From Mucilaginibacter achroorhodeus (GTDB lineage Bacteria; Bacteroidota; Bacteroidia; Sphingobacteriales; Sphingobacteriaceae): 64,000 bases of DNA. The position numbers were made by a program, and so were the translations under genes. This document shows positions 53,242-62,765 of the stretch, one piece after another; positions within the stretch are counted from its first letter, which is position 1, and each line of letters starts with the position of its first letter. The DNA is taken from the NCBI RefSeq assembly GCF_007846095.1, contig NZ_VOEI01000005.1, positions 62,001 to 126,000 of the forward strand, given 5' to 3'. The notes under the pieces were generated by a model, which was not told the DNA's origin, did no database searches, and saw nothing but the letters and a program-made list of their open reading frames with translations.

Positions 53242-55518
53242 ATGTTATCTAAAAAGATGAAAAACAAGTTCTTCTTATTCGCTATATTCATTTTATCGCT
53301 TCCAAATGTTGCGCAGTCGCAAAATAGGGCAGCAAAGCAAAACTTAACAAAGTATGTAGACCAATACATTGGTACCGGTTTTCACGGCCACGTATTTGTT
53401 GGTGCCAATGTGCCATTCGGCGCGGTACAATTGGGGCCAACTAATATTTCAAAAGGTTGGGATTGGTGTTCCGGTTATCATATTTCAGACTCCACCATAA
53501 TCGGCTTTCAACACACACACCTGAGCGGCACGGGAATAGGTGATCTGGGTGATGTATCAATTATGCCCACTACTGGTCCAGTCATCGTTAATAAAGGTAC
53601 CCTGGTTGATCCTGCTAATGGCTATTTCTCATTATTTAGCCATAAAGACGAAGTAGTTAAACCCGGCTATTACAGCGTTAAATTAAAGCGCTATGACATC
53701 AAAGCAGAACTTACGGCATCAACAAGGGTTGGCTTCCATCAATATACCTTCCCGGCAGGTAAGCAGGCTAACGTAATTATCGATCTTACCGAAGGCATAG
53801 CCGACCGGACCACCGATGCCTATATAAAGCAAGTAGATAAATACACTATTGAAGGTTACCGTTTCTCAAGAGGATGGGCGCCGGCACAGCGTATTTATTT
53901 TACCGCTGTGTTTTCAAAGCCGATAGCAAAATTTGCCGTTTACGACAGTACCGCACTTAAGCAGGGTGTAACCATTACCGGTAAGAACAGCAGGTGTGCT
54001 GTAACTTTTGCTAATAGTAATGCATCGCAAAAGCTTCAGATAAAAGTGGGCATATCGCCGGTGAGCTGTGCAAATGCATCACAAAACATCAAAACGGAGA
54101 TACCAGATTGGGATTTTAACAAAGTTGCGGCGGATGCTGATATGGCCTGGAATAAGGAATTAGGTAGGGTTACCATAAAGGCCGATTCGTTGGCACAACT
54201 TAAAAAATTCTATACAGCACTTTACCATACCATGATAGCGCCATCAACATTCAACGATGTTAACGGCGAATATTGGGGCACGGATAAAAAGGTGCATAAA
54301 GATGCGTCATTTAAAAACCTGACTACTTTTTCCCTTTGGGACACTTACCGTTCTGCAAACCCGCTTTACACTATAATGCAGCCTGATAGGGTGCCAGACA
54401 TGGTAAATACCATGCTTAATATCTACAAGCAGCAAGGCCGTTTACCGGTTTGGCATTTAATGGCTAATGAAACCAACACAATGGTGGGCAATAGCGCAGT
54501 GCCGGTAATTGTTGATGCTTACCTTAAAGGCTTTAAGGGTTTTGATGTAAATCTTGCATACGAGGCTGTGAAAGCTACCCAAATGCTGGACCTGCGCGGA
54601 CTTAAATATGTCAAACGCGAAGGTTTTATCCCGGCGGATAGCTCACGCGAATCTGTTGCTATGGGGCTCGAATATTCCATTAACGATTGGTGCATTGCCC
54701 AAATGGCAAAAAAGCTGGGCAAGACCGACGACTACAAATACTTTAGCGGCAGGGCTAAAAATTACCAGAAGTATTTTGACCAGCAAACCCGATTTATGCG
54801 CGGCAAGGTAACAGCCGATACCTGGCGCACACCTTTTAGTCCGTTTGAATCAAGGCACGAGAAGGATGACTACACGGAAGGGAACGCCTGGCAATATACC
54901 TGGCTGGTACCGCATGATGTTGAAGGCCTGATCAAACTTTTAGGAGGAGAAAAATCTTTCACTAAAAAGCTTGATTCGCTGTTCACAGTTAGCGGTGACC
55001 TTGGTGCAGAGCACTCACCTGATATATCCGGACTGATTGGCCAATACGCTCATGGCAACGAGCCGAGCCACCATATCACCTATTTGTATGCCTACGTTGG
55101 TCAGCCCTGGAAAACGGCAGATAAGGTGCGCTACATTCTCAACAACTTCTATACAACCAAAGCAGACGGTATCATTGGTAACGAAGATGTTGGCCAAATG
55201 TCGGCCTGGTACGTGTTGTCAACGCTGGGCTTTTATCCGGTGAACCCGGTGAACGGTACTTACGTGTTTGGCAGTCCTAATGTTAATAGTGCGGTGATCA
55301 ATTTGCCATCGGGCAAGCAGTTTACAATAACTGTTAAAAATAACAGCGCTAAAAATAAATACATCAGCAGTGTGCAGCTTAATGGTAAAGCTTACACTAA
55401 AAGCTATTTCAAACACGCCGATCTGGTTGCCGGCGGGGATATGGTGATCACGATGACTGATAAACCCGGAGCGTTTGGAACAGCTGTTTCGGATCGGCCT
55501 AAATCGATTGTGAACTAA
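53242..55518 (+). CDS. GH92 alpha-mannosidase
   Basis: A 758-residue exported exo-alpha-mannosidase (signal peptide ending VAQSQ; an alternative start is at 53257). GH92 landmarks are YIGTGFHGHVFVGANVPFGAVQLGP near residue 39, GFQHTHLSGTGIGDLGD near 92 and GNEPSHHITYLYAY with Glu607. The family is Ca-dependent and trims alpha-1,2/1,3/1,6 mannose of N-glycans. It ends the plus-strand enzyme set and is followed by a bidirectional terminator. Confidence 0.95.
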   Translation: MLSKKMKNKFFLFAIFILSLPNVAQSQNRAAKQNLTKYVDQYIGTGFHGHVFVGANVPFGAVQLGPTNISKGWDWCSGYHISDSTIIGFQHTHLSGTGIGDLGDVSIMPTTGPVIVNKGTLVDPANGYFSLFSHKDEVVKPGYYSVKLKRYDIKAELTASTRVGFHQYTFPAGKQANVIIDLTEGIADRTTDAYIKQVDKYTIEGYRFSRGWAPAQRIYFTAVFSKPIAKFAVYDSTALKQGVTITGKNSRCAVTFANSNASQKLQIKVGISPVSCANASQNIKTEIPDWDFNKVAADADMAWNKELGRVTIKADSLAQLKKFYTALYHTMIAPSTFNDVNGEYWGTDKKVHKDASFKNLTTFSLWDTYRSANPLYTIMQPDRVPDMVNTMLNIYKQQGRLPVWHLMANETNTMVGNSAVPVIVDAYLKGFKGFDVNLAYEAVKATQMLDLRGLKYVKREGFIPADSSRESVAMGLEYSINDWCIAQMAKKLGKTDDYKYFSGRAKNYQKYFDQQTRFMRGKVTADTWRTPFSPFESRHEKDDYTEGNAWQYTWLVPHDVEGLIKLLGGEKSFTKKLDSLFTVSGDLGAEHSPDISGLIGQYAHGNEPSHHITYLYAYVGQPWKTADKVRYILNNFYTTKADGIIGNEDVGQMSAWYVLSTLGFYPVNPVNGTYVFGSPNVNSAVINLPSGKQFTITVKNNSAKNKYISSVQLNGKAYTKSYFKHADLVAGGDMVITMTDKPGAFGTAVSDRPKSIVN

Positions 55519-55550
55519 ATTTGACTCAAAATAATTCGCTCATAAAAAAT

Positions 55551-55585
55551 AAAAGCCGTACGCTATCAACGTACGGCTTTTGCTT
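55551..55585. terminator. Bidirectional terminator between GH92 and GH3 genes
   Basis: A 12-bp perfect stem AAAAGCCGTACG/CGTACGGCTTTT (55551-55562 with 55570-55581) has T-rich sequence on both strands' 3' sides. Confidence 0.85.
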
Positions 55586-55601
55586 TTACCTATCATCAGT
55601 T

Positions 55602-57839
55602 TTATTTGATGCTGAAATTGTATTTCAGTTTTTTATCGGCAGAGTTGCTGCCTAAAACCAACTGATAATTACCAGGGAACAATTTGAATTTGTGTGCTTT
55701 GGTATCCCATTTCTGTAATTCGCTAACAGGTATCTCAACGTTTATAGATTGGGTTTCGCCGCCTTTGGTTGATATGCGTTTAAAGAACTTTAACTCTTTG
55801 CGCGGCATGCCGTTGGTTTGCGGGTAAACAATGTATGCTTGTAACACTTCATCGCCATCAACCGGGCCTGTATTTTTAACGTTGGCCGCCATGCTAATGG
55901 TTTGATTTGCCTTAAAGGATGTTGCCGGTGCTTTTGTTGTGCTATAAGCAAAGGTGGTATAGCTTAAACCAAAACCAAATGGATACTCAACAGGCTTATC
56001 AAAATAGCGGTAGGTGCGGCCCTTCATGTGGTAATCATCATACGCCGGAAGATCTGTTATTGATTTGTAGAAAGTAACCGGTAAGTGACCAGAAGGGTTA
56101 ACCTTTCCGAACAGGATGTTCGCCAAAGCGGTACCGCCTTGTTCTCCTGGGTACCATGCATATATAATAGCATCGGCATAAGCAGCAATTTTAGAAACAT
56201 CCACTGCGCTGCCTGCGGTTATTACAGCTACTATTGGGGTTTTAACCCCTTTGCGCAAAGCTTTCATAAAAGCAATTTCACTTGCGGGCAGGTCTAAATT
56301 TTTGCGGTCGCCGCCATTATCTGATAAGAAAGCATCTCCGGCCTCGCCTTCCAAAACTGGTGAGAGGCCTAACACAGCAACAGTCAGTTCTGCGTTACCT
56401 GCACCCCAAATACCACCGAAGTGCACGGTATCTCGGTAGTCGCAACCCAAGTCGTACTCAACACGCGTTGCCGGGTCAACGGCAGCTGTTATACCTTCAA
56501 CAAAGTTTACAACTTTACTGCTTACACCGTGATAGCTTCCAAGCATGGCATCAAGATTGGCGGCATTTGGCCCAAGTACCATAATACTGCTGTAATTGTC
56601 GCGGTTTAGCGGTAGTATATTCTTATCGTTTTTTAGCAGTACAAAACTTTTTTCGGCTGCCTTAAGGGAAAGCTCTACATGGTTGTTGTTATGGATGCTA
56701 TCCGCGCGGTAACCGTAGAACGGACTTTTTTCAGGGTCATCGTAGAAACCAAGTTTAAACTGCGTTCTAAGTATCCGTCCTAAAGCGGTATCAATTTCTT
56801 TTTCAGTTAGTAGCTTTTGTTTTACAGCTTCTACAATGTCGTTTTGTAAAACGCTTGAACAATCCAGGTCAACGCCCGCTTTTATAGCAGCGGCCGCTGC
56901 CTCAACACCGTTAGGAAGAGTTTTGTGGGTAGTGAACACATCATCTAAAGCCCCGCAATCGGTAACTACGTGCCCTTGAAAGCCCCATTCCTTTCTAAGT
57001 ATGTCACCAATCAGAACTTTGTTAATAGAATTAGGTACACCGTTTACACGGTTGTAAGCCGTCATTACCGATTCAACATTATTATCAACCAATTTATGAA
57101 AGGCGTATAAGTAAGTTTCGCGCAGGTCTTTCTCATCTACAATGGCATTGAAATAATCTCTTGTAGCCTCGGGGCCGCTATGAGCCACAAAGTGTTTGGC
57201 TGTAGCTGCAGCCTTTAGGTGCAAAGGATCATTACCCTGTATACCCTTAACAAAGGCAACACCTATTTTTGAGGTCAGAAAAGGGTCCTCGCCGAAGGTT
57301 TCCTGGCCGCGGCCCCATCTTGGGTCTCTGAAAATATTGATGTTGGGTGTCCAAAAGGTTAAGCCCATGTATTGTAAATGCCTGTTTTTAGCGGTGGAGA
57401 GATTGTACTTAGCCCTTGCCTCTGTAGAAATAGTATTTCCTACGGATTGTATAAGGTCCTCATCAAACGTAGCTGCCATGCCGATAGATTGAGGGAATGC
57501 CGTAGCATTACCAGCCCTGGCAACACCGTGCAAACCCTCGTTCCACCAGTTATAAGCCGGGATATTTAACCTTGGAACAGCTTTGCTTCTATAGCCTAAA
57601 AGGGAGACCTTTTCCTCAAGTGTTAATTCCTTTATCAGTAACTGAACCCTGCTGTCAATGGGCAAAGATGGGTCTTTGTAACCGGTTTGTGCTGCTGCAT
57701 TGAATGTTATTGCTGGCAGGAGAAACAAGATGTAAAACGATAAAGATAGTGCACCTGATTTTGAAAAAAATATCGACCGAAGCTTCAAAACAATCCGAAA
57801 CATAATGTTGAATTTTAAAAAGTATTGATAAAGATGCAT
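55602..57839 (-). CDS. GH3 glycoside hydrolase, beta-xylosidase/glucosidase type
   Basis: A 745-residue exported enzyme. The signal region is long if ATG 57839 is used; ATG 57803 (MFRIVLKLRS) also fits, and cleavage is near AAAQ. The GH3 barrel has NWWNEGLHGVARAGNATAFPQ and the nucleophile Asp294 in VVTDCGALDDVF, a form closest to xylosidase-type GH3. The C-terminal sandwich domain is followed by a fibronectin III-like domain (about 650-735). It is convergent with the GH92 gene and divergent from the AraC regulator. Confidence 0.92.
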   Translation of the reverse strand: MHLYQYFLKFNIMFRIVLKLRSIFFSKSGALSLSFYILFLLPAITFNAAAQTGYKDPSLPIDSRVQLLIKELTLEEKVSLLGYRSKAVPRLNIPAYNWWNEGLHGVARAGNATAFPQSIGMAATFDEDLIQSVGNTISTEARAKYNLSTAKNRHLQYMGLTFWTPNINIFRDPRWGRGQETFGEDPFLTSKIGVAFVKGIQGNDPLHLKAAATAKHFVAHSGPEATRDYFNAIVDEKDLRETYLYAFHKLVDNNVESVMTAYNRVNGVPNSINKVLIGDILRKEWGFQGHVVTDCGALDDVFTTHKTLPNGVEAAAAAIKAGVDLDCSSVLQNDIVEAVKQKLLTEKEIDTALGRILRTQFKLGFYDDPEKSPFYGYRADSIHNNNHVELSLKAAEKSFVLLKNDKNILPLNRDNYSSIMVLGPNAANLDAMLGSYHGVSSKVVNFVEGITAAVDPATRVEYDLGCDYRDTVHFGGIWGAGNAELTVAVLGLSPVLEGEAGDAFLSDNGGDRKNLDLPASEIAFMKALRKGVKTPIVAVITAGSAVDVSKIAAYADAIIYAWYPGEQGGTALANILFGKVNPSGHLPVTFYKSITDLPAYDDYHMKGRTYRYFDKPVEYPFGFGLSYTTFAYSTTKAPATSFKANQTISMAANVKNTGPVDGDEVLQAYIVYPQTNGMPRKELKFFKRISTKGGETQSINVEIPVSELQKWDTKAHKFKLFPGNYQLVLGSNSADKKLKYNFSIK

Positions 57840-58028
57840 TTTATTGGATAATCTAACTGATAAAAATGAAATGAACAGGGTACTTTATAAAAAAATTAAA
57901 AAGATTTATACGCCATTTCGTTAAAATAAATCGGTTTAGCAATATCCTAAATGTTAAAATTCAATCTAATTGCCTTTTTATTTACGAATTTTATCATAAT
58001 TTAAGGGTGTTTTAATGCCCCGATTAAT

Positions 58029-58889
58029 ATGAAACCAAATTTAATAAAATCTGGTAGCGAAACTGACGCATCTTTCAGCTTTAGGGTTGATCATTTACCC
58101 TGCATTAATAACCGTTGGCATTACCATCAGGAATTTGAACTCATCTATTTCAAAAAGGGAAGTGGTACCCAATATATAGGTGACAGTATCACTGAGTTTT
58201 CAGATGGCGACATCCTGCTAATCGGCCCCCATTTAGAACATTACTGGCGATTTAAAGAAAAGTACTTTTTAACCGACAACAGCAAACCGGTTGAAGTGTA
58301 CGTGATACATTTTGAGCGTAACTTTTGCGGTAACACATTTTTTAATTTACCCGAGTGCCATGAGGTTTTCAAATTACTGGAAAGCTCTAAACAAGGAGTC
58401 AAAGTCGGCGCTTCGGCTGGGCAGGTGGCGGAGTGTCTTATACAAATGACCAATGCCAGGAGTTATGAGCGACTTGCGTTGCTTATTAAAGCTTTAGGAC
58501 TCATAGCATACGACCAAACTACAAAAAGTTTGGTAACAAGCGGATTTGGGCAAACTACGGTATACGATGACAAGAGAATAGACCTTATTGTAGATTATAT
58601 CTCTAAGAACCTTCAAAAAAGTATATCGCTTAACGATCTGTCAGAAGTAGCGGCAATGAACCCCACATCGTTATGCCGTTACTTTAAAGCGAGGATGAAT
58701 GATAATCTATCTTCTTTTATATGGAAGATGCGGATAGGTTACGCCTGTAAACTGATCCACAAAGAAGATATGAGCATGAAACAGATCGCTCATGAGGCAG
58801 GCTTTAGAAATTTGACAAGTTTTCACAAAGCTTTCAAAAAAATTAAAGGTACTACGCCTTTATTATTTCAACAAAAAATTACAAGTTAA
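58029..58889 (+). CDS. AraC-family transcriptional regulator
   Basis: A 286-residue regulator with an N-terminal cupin sensor (NNRWHYHQEFELIYFKKGSG, DILLIGPHLEHYWR) and a C-terminal double HTH at about 190-285 (SLNDLSEVAAMNPTSLCRYFKARM and MKQIAHEAGFRNLTSFHKAFKKIKG). Sugar-derived effectors are usual for this layout. It is divergent from the GH3 gene across a 189-nt AT-rich region and is the best local candidate for its control. Confidence 0.92.
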   Translation: MKPNLIKSGSETDASFSFRVDHLPCINNRWHYHQEFELIYFKKGSGTQYIGDSITEFSDGDILLIGPHLEHYWRFKEKYFLTDNSKPVEVYVIHFERNFCGNTFFNLPECHEVFKLLESSKQGVKVGASAGQVAECLIQMTNARSYERLALLIKALGLIAYDQTTKSLVTSGFGQTTVYDDKRIDLIVDYISKNLQKSISLNDLSEVAAMNPTSLCRYFKARMNDNLSSFIWKMRIGYACKLIHKEDMSMKQIAHEAGFRNLTSFHKAFKKIKGTTPLLFQQKITS

Positions 58890-59106
58890 AACGTAATAGC
58901 CGATCTGTAGTATAACTCATTACATCCCTTTATTTGATAGCTAAAAGGCAGATTTTCAATTTAAAACCTTGGGGAATACTTTTTTTTAGAGTTTTTTAAA
59001 AAAAATCAAACAAAAGGCAACAATCGTTGTAAAGTTAGTAACAATTACATCTGACAGTTGATTATTTCGAACTTCAGAAAGTTTTGTTTAACTTTACAGA
59101 CAAATT

Positions 59107-60459
59107 ATGGCACCAATACGGTACTCTAAACTACTTAAGCCTTTCACCTTTGTTAGCGATCTTGTTATGCTAAATCTTGCTATAACAATATCAAGCTACT
59201 TTGTATTCCGGTATTATTCATCGGAAATACAGATGGACAATTTCTTTTTGCTGGCAAACCTCACATGGATCACAATATCTTCTCTAACGAAGAATTATTA
59301 CATTGATCGCCCGCTTGTATTAAGGCAAAATCTGAGCTCTTTTTTCACTTCGGTGGCTTACCACTTGATGTTAGTGTTAAGTATCATTTATTTCTTTAAG
59401 TTTTTCGATATAAGCAGAACCCAGATCATATTTACTTACCTTGTTTTTGTCCCGTTAATGGTTGTTGAACGTTCGTTGATATTTGCGGTGTTAGACAGCA
59501 TCAGGATGCGTGGATTTAATAACAAGCAAATCCTGATAATTGGTACACCTGATGCTACTGTAAAGCTGAAGAATACATTTTATAATCATCCCGAATACGG
59601 TTACGAAATAAACCAGGCATTATTTGAGGACATTTCAAATGACATTGATCTGCCAAGATTATTTGAACGAATTATAGATGGCAAAATTAGAGAGGTGTTT
59701 GTTTGTTATAAAGCTTTAGAGCCATCATTTGTTGAACAAATTGTTGATTTTGGGGACCATCACAACGTTGCCATCAAGTTTGTTTCAGACCTTGTGTTAG
59801 AAAACAATACAGCGAAGGTTGTTAATTATGGTAATCTGCCTGTGATTCAGTTATCGCATAACCCGGAGATGTCTTTTAAAGTGAAAGCTTTTAAAAGATC
59901 TTTTGATGTGTTGTTTTCATTATTTGTAATGATACCAGGCTGTCCGGTATTTATAATGCTGGCAATTGTAACCAAATTTACATCAAAAGGTCCTGTTTTT
60001 TACTCACAGGAACGGATAGGTAAAAACGGTAAGCCTTTTAAAATTTATAAATTCAGGAGCATGCGTGTAAACGCGGAAGCTGCAGGCCCTCAGTTGTCAA
60101 AAGATAACGATCCACGAATTACGAAATGGGGACGAGTTATACGCAAATCTCGTTTAGATGAGCTACCACAGTTTTGGAATGTACTTAAAGGTGACATGTC
60201 TGTGGTTGGTCCACGTCCCGAACGTCAGTACTTTATCGATCAGCTAATTCAGCGGTCTCCAAACTACAAAAAGTTGATGAAGCTAAAACCAGGACTTACC
60301 TCAATGGGGCAAGTTAATTATGGCTATGCAGAAAACCTTGATCAGATGTGCGATCGTGTAGACCATGACCTTGTTTACTTAAATAATATGAATTTCAATA
60401 ACGAGATGTCTGTTATTTTGAAGACAATAAAAGTAATGGCCCAGCTAAAAGGAAAGTAA
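59107..60459 (+). CDS. Polyprenyl-phosphate sugar-1-phosphate transferase (exopolysaccharide initiation)
   Basis: A 450-residue membrane protein. It has four N-terminal helices (about 15-125), a nucleotide-fold-like middle domain (NNKQILIIGTPDATVKL near residue 138) and a C-terminal bacterial sugar transferase domain starting KAFKRSFDVLFSLFVM near 260. Catalytic motifs are KIYKFRSMRVNAE, RKSRLDELPQFWNVLKGDMS and VGPRPERQYF. It loads the first sugar phosphate on undecaprenyl phosphate. No other exopolysaccharide genes are nearby. Confidence 0.93.
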   Translation: MAPIRYSKLLKPFTFVSDLVMLNLAITISSYFVFRYYSSEIQMDNFFLLANLTWITISSLTKNYYIDRPLVLRQNLSSFFTSVAYHLMLVLSIIYFFKFFDISRTQIIFTYLVFVPLMVVERSLIFAVLDSIRMRGFNNKQILIIGTPDATVKLKNTFYNHPEYGYEINQALFEDISNDIDLPRLFERIIDGKIREVFVCYKALEPSFVEQIVDFGDHHNVAIKFVSDLVLENNTAKVVNYGNLPVIQLSHNPEMSFKVKAFKRSFDVLFSLFVMIPGCPVFIMLAIVTKFTSKGPVFYSQERIGKNGKPFKIYKFRSMRVNAEAAGPQLSKDNDPRITKWGRVIRKSRLDELPQFWNVLKGDMSVVGPRPERQYFIDQLIQRSPNYKKLMKLKPGLTSMGQVNYGYAENLDQMCDRVDHDLVYLNNMNFNNEMSVILKTIKVMAQLKGK

Positions 60460-60480
60460 TAGCTTAAGGCTTCAAAATAA

Positions 60481-60512
60481 AAGGGAATCGATTTATAAAT
60501 CGATTCCCTTTG
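60481..60512. terminator. Perfect 32-bp palindrome, bidirectional terminator candidate
   Basis: AAAGGGAATCGATTTA at 60481-60496 is followed directly by its reverse complement to 60512. T-rich flanks are moderate on both strands. It lies after the sugar transferase gene. Confidence 0.7.
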
Positions 60513-60631
60513 TTATTTACTGACATCTCGACATAACTTCCATATCAAACTTTTGCTCAAAACTTAGCGGTAATATTCTAATCGCATTAATCTATAACGG
60601 CTCAATTCGGCGAAATTAGTTGCTGATAACC

Positions 60632-61600
60632 TTACTTAGTTAGCTCCGTTTGATAAAGGATTTTACCTGTCGCATTGATCGCCTTTACGCTGATCTTGCT
60701 GTTGTTAATGGCGAAACACATGAAGCCATGGTCTGAAGCCTGGAAACGGCTGTAAGCGATACCTTCTGAAACAGGGGTAAGCTCCGATCCGGCGCCTGAG
60801 ATGAATTGGTGAGTAACACCCTCAGGCTTCAGGTGCTGCAAGGAATGATCATGGCCCGAGAGGTATACATCCACATTGTACTTTTTAAAAACCGGGCTTA
60901 GCTTTTCGCGAACGGTTAAGGTATCATAGTTCTTGATACGCGGACCAACGGTATAATACGGATGATGACCAATGATCATTTTCCACTTAACATCGCCGGC
61001 TTTTTTTAACTGTTCATCTATCCACGCCATTTGCTTATCAACATATTCTTTTTTATCAGCATGCAGCATGGGGTCTGTATCTATAAAAAGCATTAAAAGC
61101 TTATCATTATTACCCAGTTTGTATTGTTTGGTATAATATAATGCCGGCATATACCAGCGGCGGCTAACCTTACTATAGGTTATCTGCGCTTCGGGTTCGG
61201 CGTGGTAATCGTGATTGCCTAATACCGGGTACCAATCGCACTGGAGAGAATGTGCGGTGTAAATATTTTCAAAAGAATAATTCCAAAGCGGATCATGCTC
61301 GCTTACAACACCTTTTGGATAAAAGTTATCGCCAACAGATACCACAAAATCATGTGGGTTATTCTTAGCCCACAAGCCCATTTGTTTGGCTACTTCATTT
61401 TGGTCGTACTCGCCGTTACGTCCCCAATCGCCAAGGGCGATAAAATGCACATCATACTCATCTTTCAGCGAAGTTGCCGAAAGGTCTTCACTTTCAAAAT
61501 GAGTAACTTCCCGGTTTTCGGCCAAGGCCACAAGCGGACTAACCAGCGATGCACTTAAAGTTGTTAAGGCAGTGTTTTTAATGAAGTTTCTGCGTTTCAT
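60632..61600 (-). CDS. Purple-acid-type metallophosphoesterase
   Basis: A 322-residue exported phosphatase with a Tat-like start (MKRRNFIKNTALTTLSASLV). The calcineurin-type metal motifs are ALGDWG, VVSVGDNFYPKG, VLGNHDYH, IIGHHPYYT and LSGHDHSLQ, close to tartrate-resistant (type 5) acid phosphatases. It should release phosphate from organic esters in the periplasm or at the surface. It follows a PI-PLC-type gene by 38 nt in the same direction. Confidence 0.92.
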   Translation of the reverse strand: MKRRNFIKNTALTTLSASLVSPLVALAENREVTHFESEDLSATSLKDEYDVHFIALGDWGRNGEYDQNEVAKQMGLWAKNNPHDFVVSVGDNFYPKGVVSEHDPLWNYSFENIYTAHSLQCDWYPVLGNHDYHAEPEAQITYSKVSRRWYMPALYYTKQYKLGNNDKLLMLFIDTDPMLHADKKEYVDKQMAWIDEQLKKAGDVKWKMIIGHHPYYTVGPRIKNYDTLTVREKLSPVFKKYNVDVYLSGHDHSLQHLKPEGVTHQFISGAGSELTPVSEGIAYSRFQASDHGFMCFAINNSKISVKAINATGKILYQTELTK

Positions 61601-61638
61601 GTCGTATCTGTTGTTATTGCTAAGCTAATATGATGAGA

Positions 61639-62715
61639 TTAATTCTTTTTGCTGAAAACAGGATCCATGCGAAAGTATCCGCCATCAGGGAAACTCACAA
61701 CATAATCTGATTTAAAATGAGTGCTTTTTTTATAGTAATCTGTTGAGATTAGCTGCGCACCTGAACGCATTGCGGCTTCAAAACTGCTTTTATCATTAGT
61801 ACGAGCTTCTTCGGTATCGCTATCTGCGCGGGTACGAACGATGTAGCCTTTTTTAACAAGAGACGTTATTTCACTTAGCTGCTTTTTGGCGTTGTTTAAT
61901 ACGCAGATGGCCGCTTCTGGCATGCCCGGCTCCGCGTTGATAAACAATACGCGGCCTTTTAATGATGGATGGCCTTTTACATATTCCAGGTTTTTTGGCG
62001 CAGTTTCATCCAAAAGGAATATGAATCTGCCTCTGGCTTGTTTCAATGTTGGCCAATTATTTTTTAATACCGCTTGTTCCAGTGTTTGGTATTTGCCTCG
62101 GACGTCGTCAGGGGTTATCAGATGCTTTGGTCCTAAATTATCTAATATCTCCTTATCCAGCTTATCGTAAATAGCAGGCGTAAACTTATCTGGGATAGTA
62201 AAGCCCGGCCTTTTCATAGGTTCATCTTTAGCATTCATGGTTATGAAAACGGGCGAGTGGTTAGGATGCGCTTCTGACCATTTTTTTAATTCCTGCAGGC
62301 AAAGTGCAAACGTTGCACAATTAGTACGATAGTCTATATCCTGTATATGAAAAACCTTAAAACCCGGCTTATTCATCAGGCCTTCCGTATCATAGGCAGG
62401 TTGCCCTGGAGCCATATCAAGCCCTTTAGGATGGGCATACTTACCACCGGCGGTATCTGCATAAACATCAATTTCCAGGTTACGCAAACCCAGGCCAAGC
62501 TGTTCCGAAAGGCTAATATGCTCGTAATCTATTTTAGACATGGATATAGAGTCGGCCTTTTGCAATAGTTTAAATAGCTTGGGATCAATGGCTCTTTTAT
62601 AGCTATTGTGCGACCCTATTATTTGCAAATGGTTTATGGGTGTGTTATCGCCAGGAGCATCGTTAGCAATACCCGGTAAAAGAGTGATTAGAAATATGCT
62701 TAGTAGATTTTTCAT
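61639..62715 (-). CDS. Ca2+-dependent phosphatidylinositol-specific phospholipase C-type protein
   Basis: A 358-residue exported protein. ATG 62715 (MKNLLSIFLITLLPGIA) is preferred; a GTG six codons upstream lies in a palindrome. The PI-PLC barrel is indicated by HLQIIGSHNSYKRA near residue 29, RNLEIDVYAD near 80 and VFHIQDIDYRT near 120. These Ca-dependent bacterial forms cleave phosphoinositides or related diesters. It sits between a SusD gene and the acid phosphatase. Confidence 0.88.
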   Translation of the reverse strand: MKNLLSIFLITLLPGIANDAPGDNTPINHLQIIGSHNSYKRAIDPKLFKLLQKADSISMSKIDYEHISLSEQLGLGLRNLEIDVYADTAGGKYAHPKGLDMAPGQPAYDTEGLMNKPGFKVFHIQDIDYRTNCATFALCLQELKKWSEAHPNHSPVFITMNAKDEPMKRPGFTIPDKFTPAIYDKLDKEILDNLGPKHLITPDDVRGKYQTLEQAVLKNNWPTLKQARGRFIFLLDETAPKNLEYVKGHPSLKGRVLFINAEPGMPEAAICVLNNAKKQLSEITSLVKKGYIVRTRADSDTEEARTNDKSSFEAAMRSGAQLISTDYYKKSTHFKSDYVVSFPDGGYFRMDPVFSKKN

Positions 62716-62730
62716 AATATTATAAAATAG

Positions 62731-62754
62731 CACAGCCGGTTTAAACCGGCTGTG
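62731..62754 (-). terminator. Perfect 24-bp palindrome downstream of the minus-strand susD
   Basis: CACAGCCGGTTT and its reverse complement are adjacent. On the minus strand the structure is followed by CTATTTTATAATATT, giving a T-rich tail, and it lies between susD and the PI-PLC gene. It may be a partial terminator. Confidence 0.65.
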
Positions 62755-62765
62755 CTTCTGGTATT

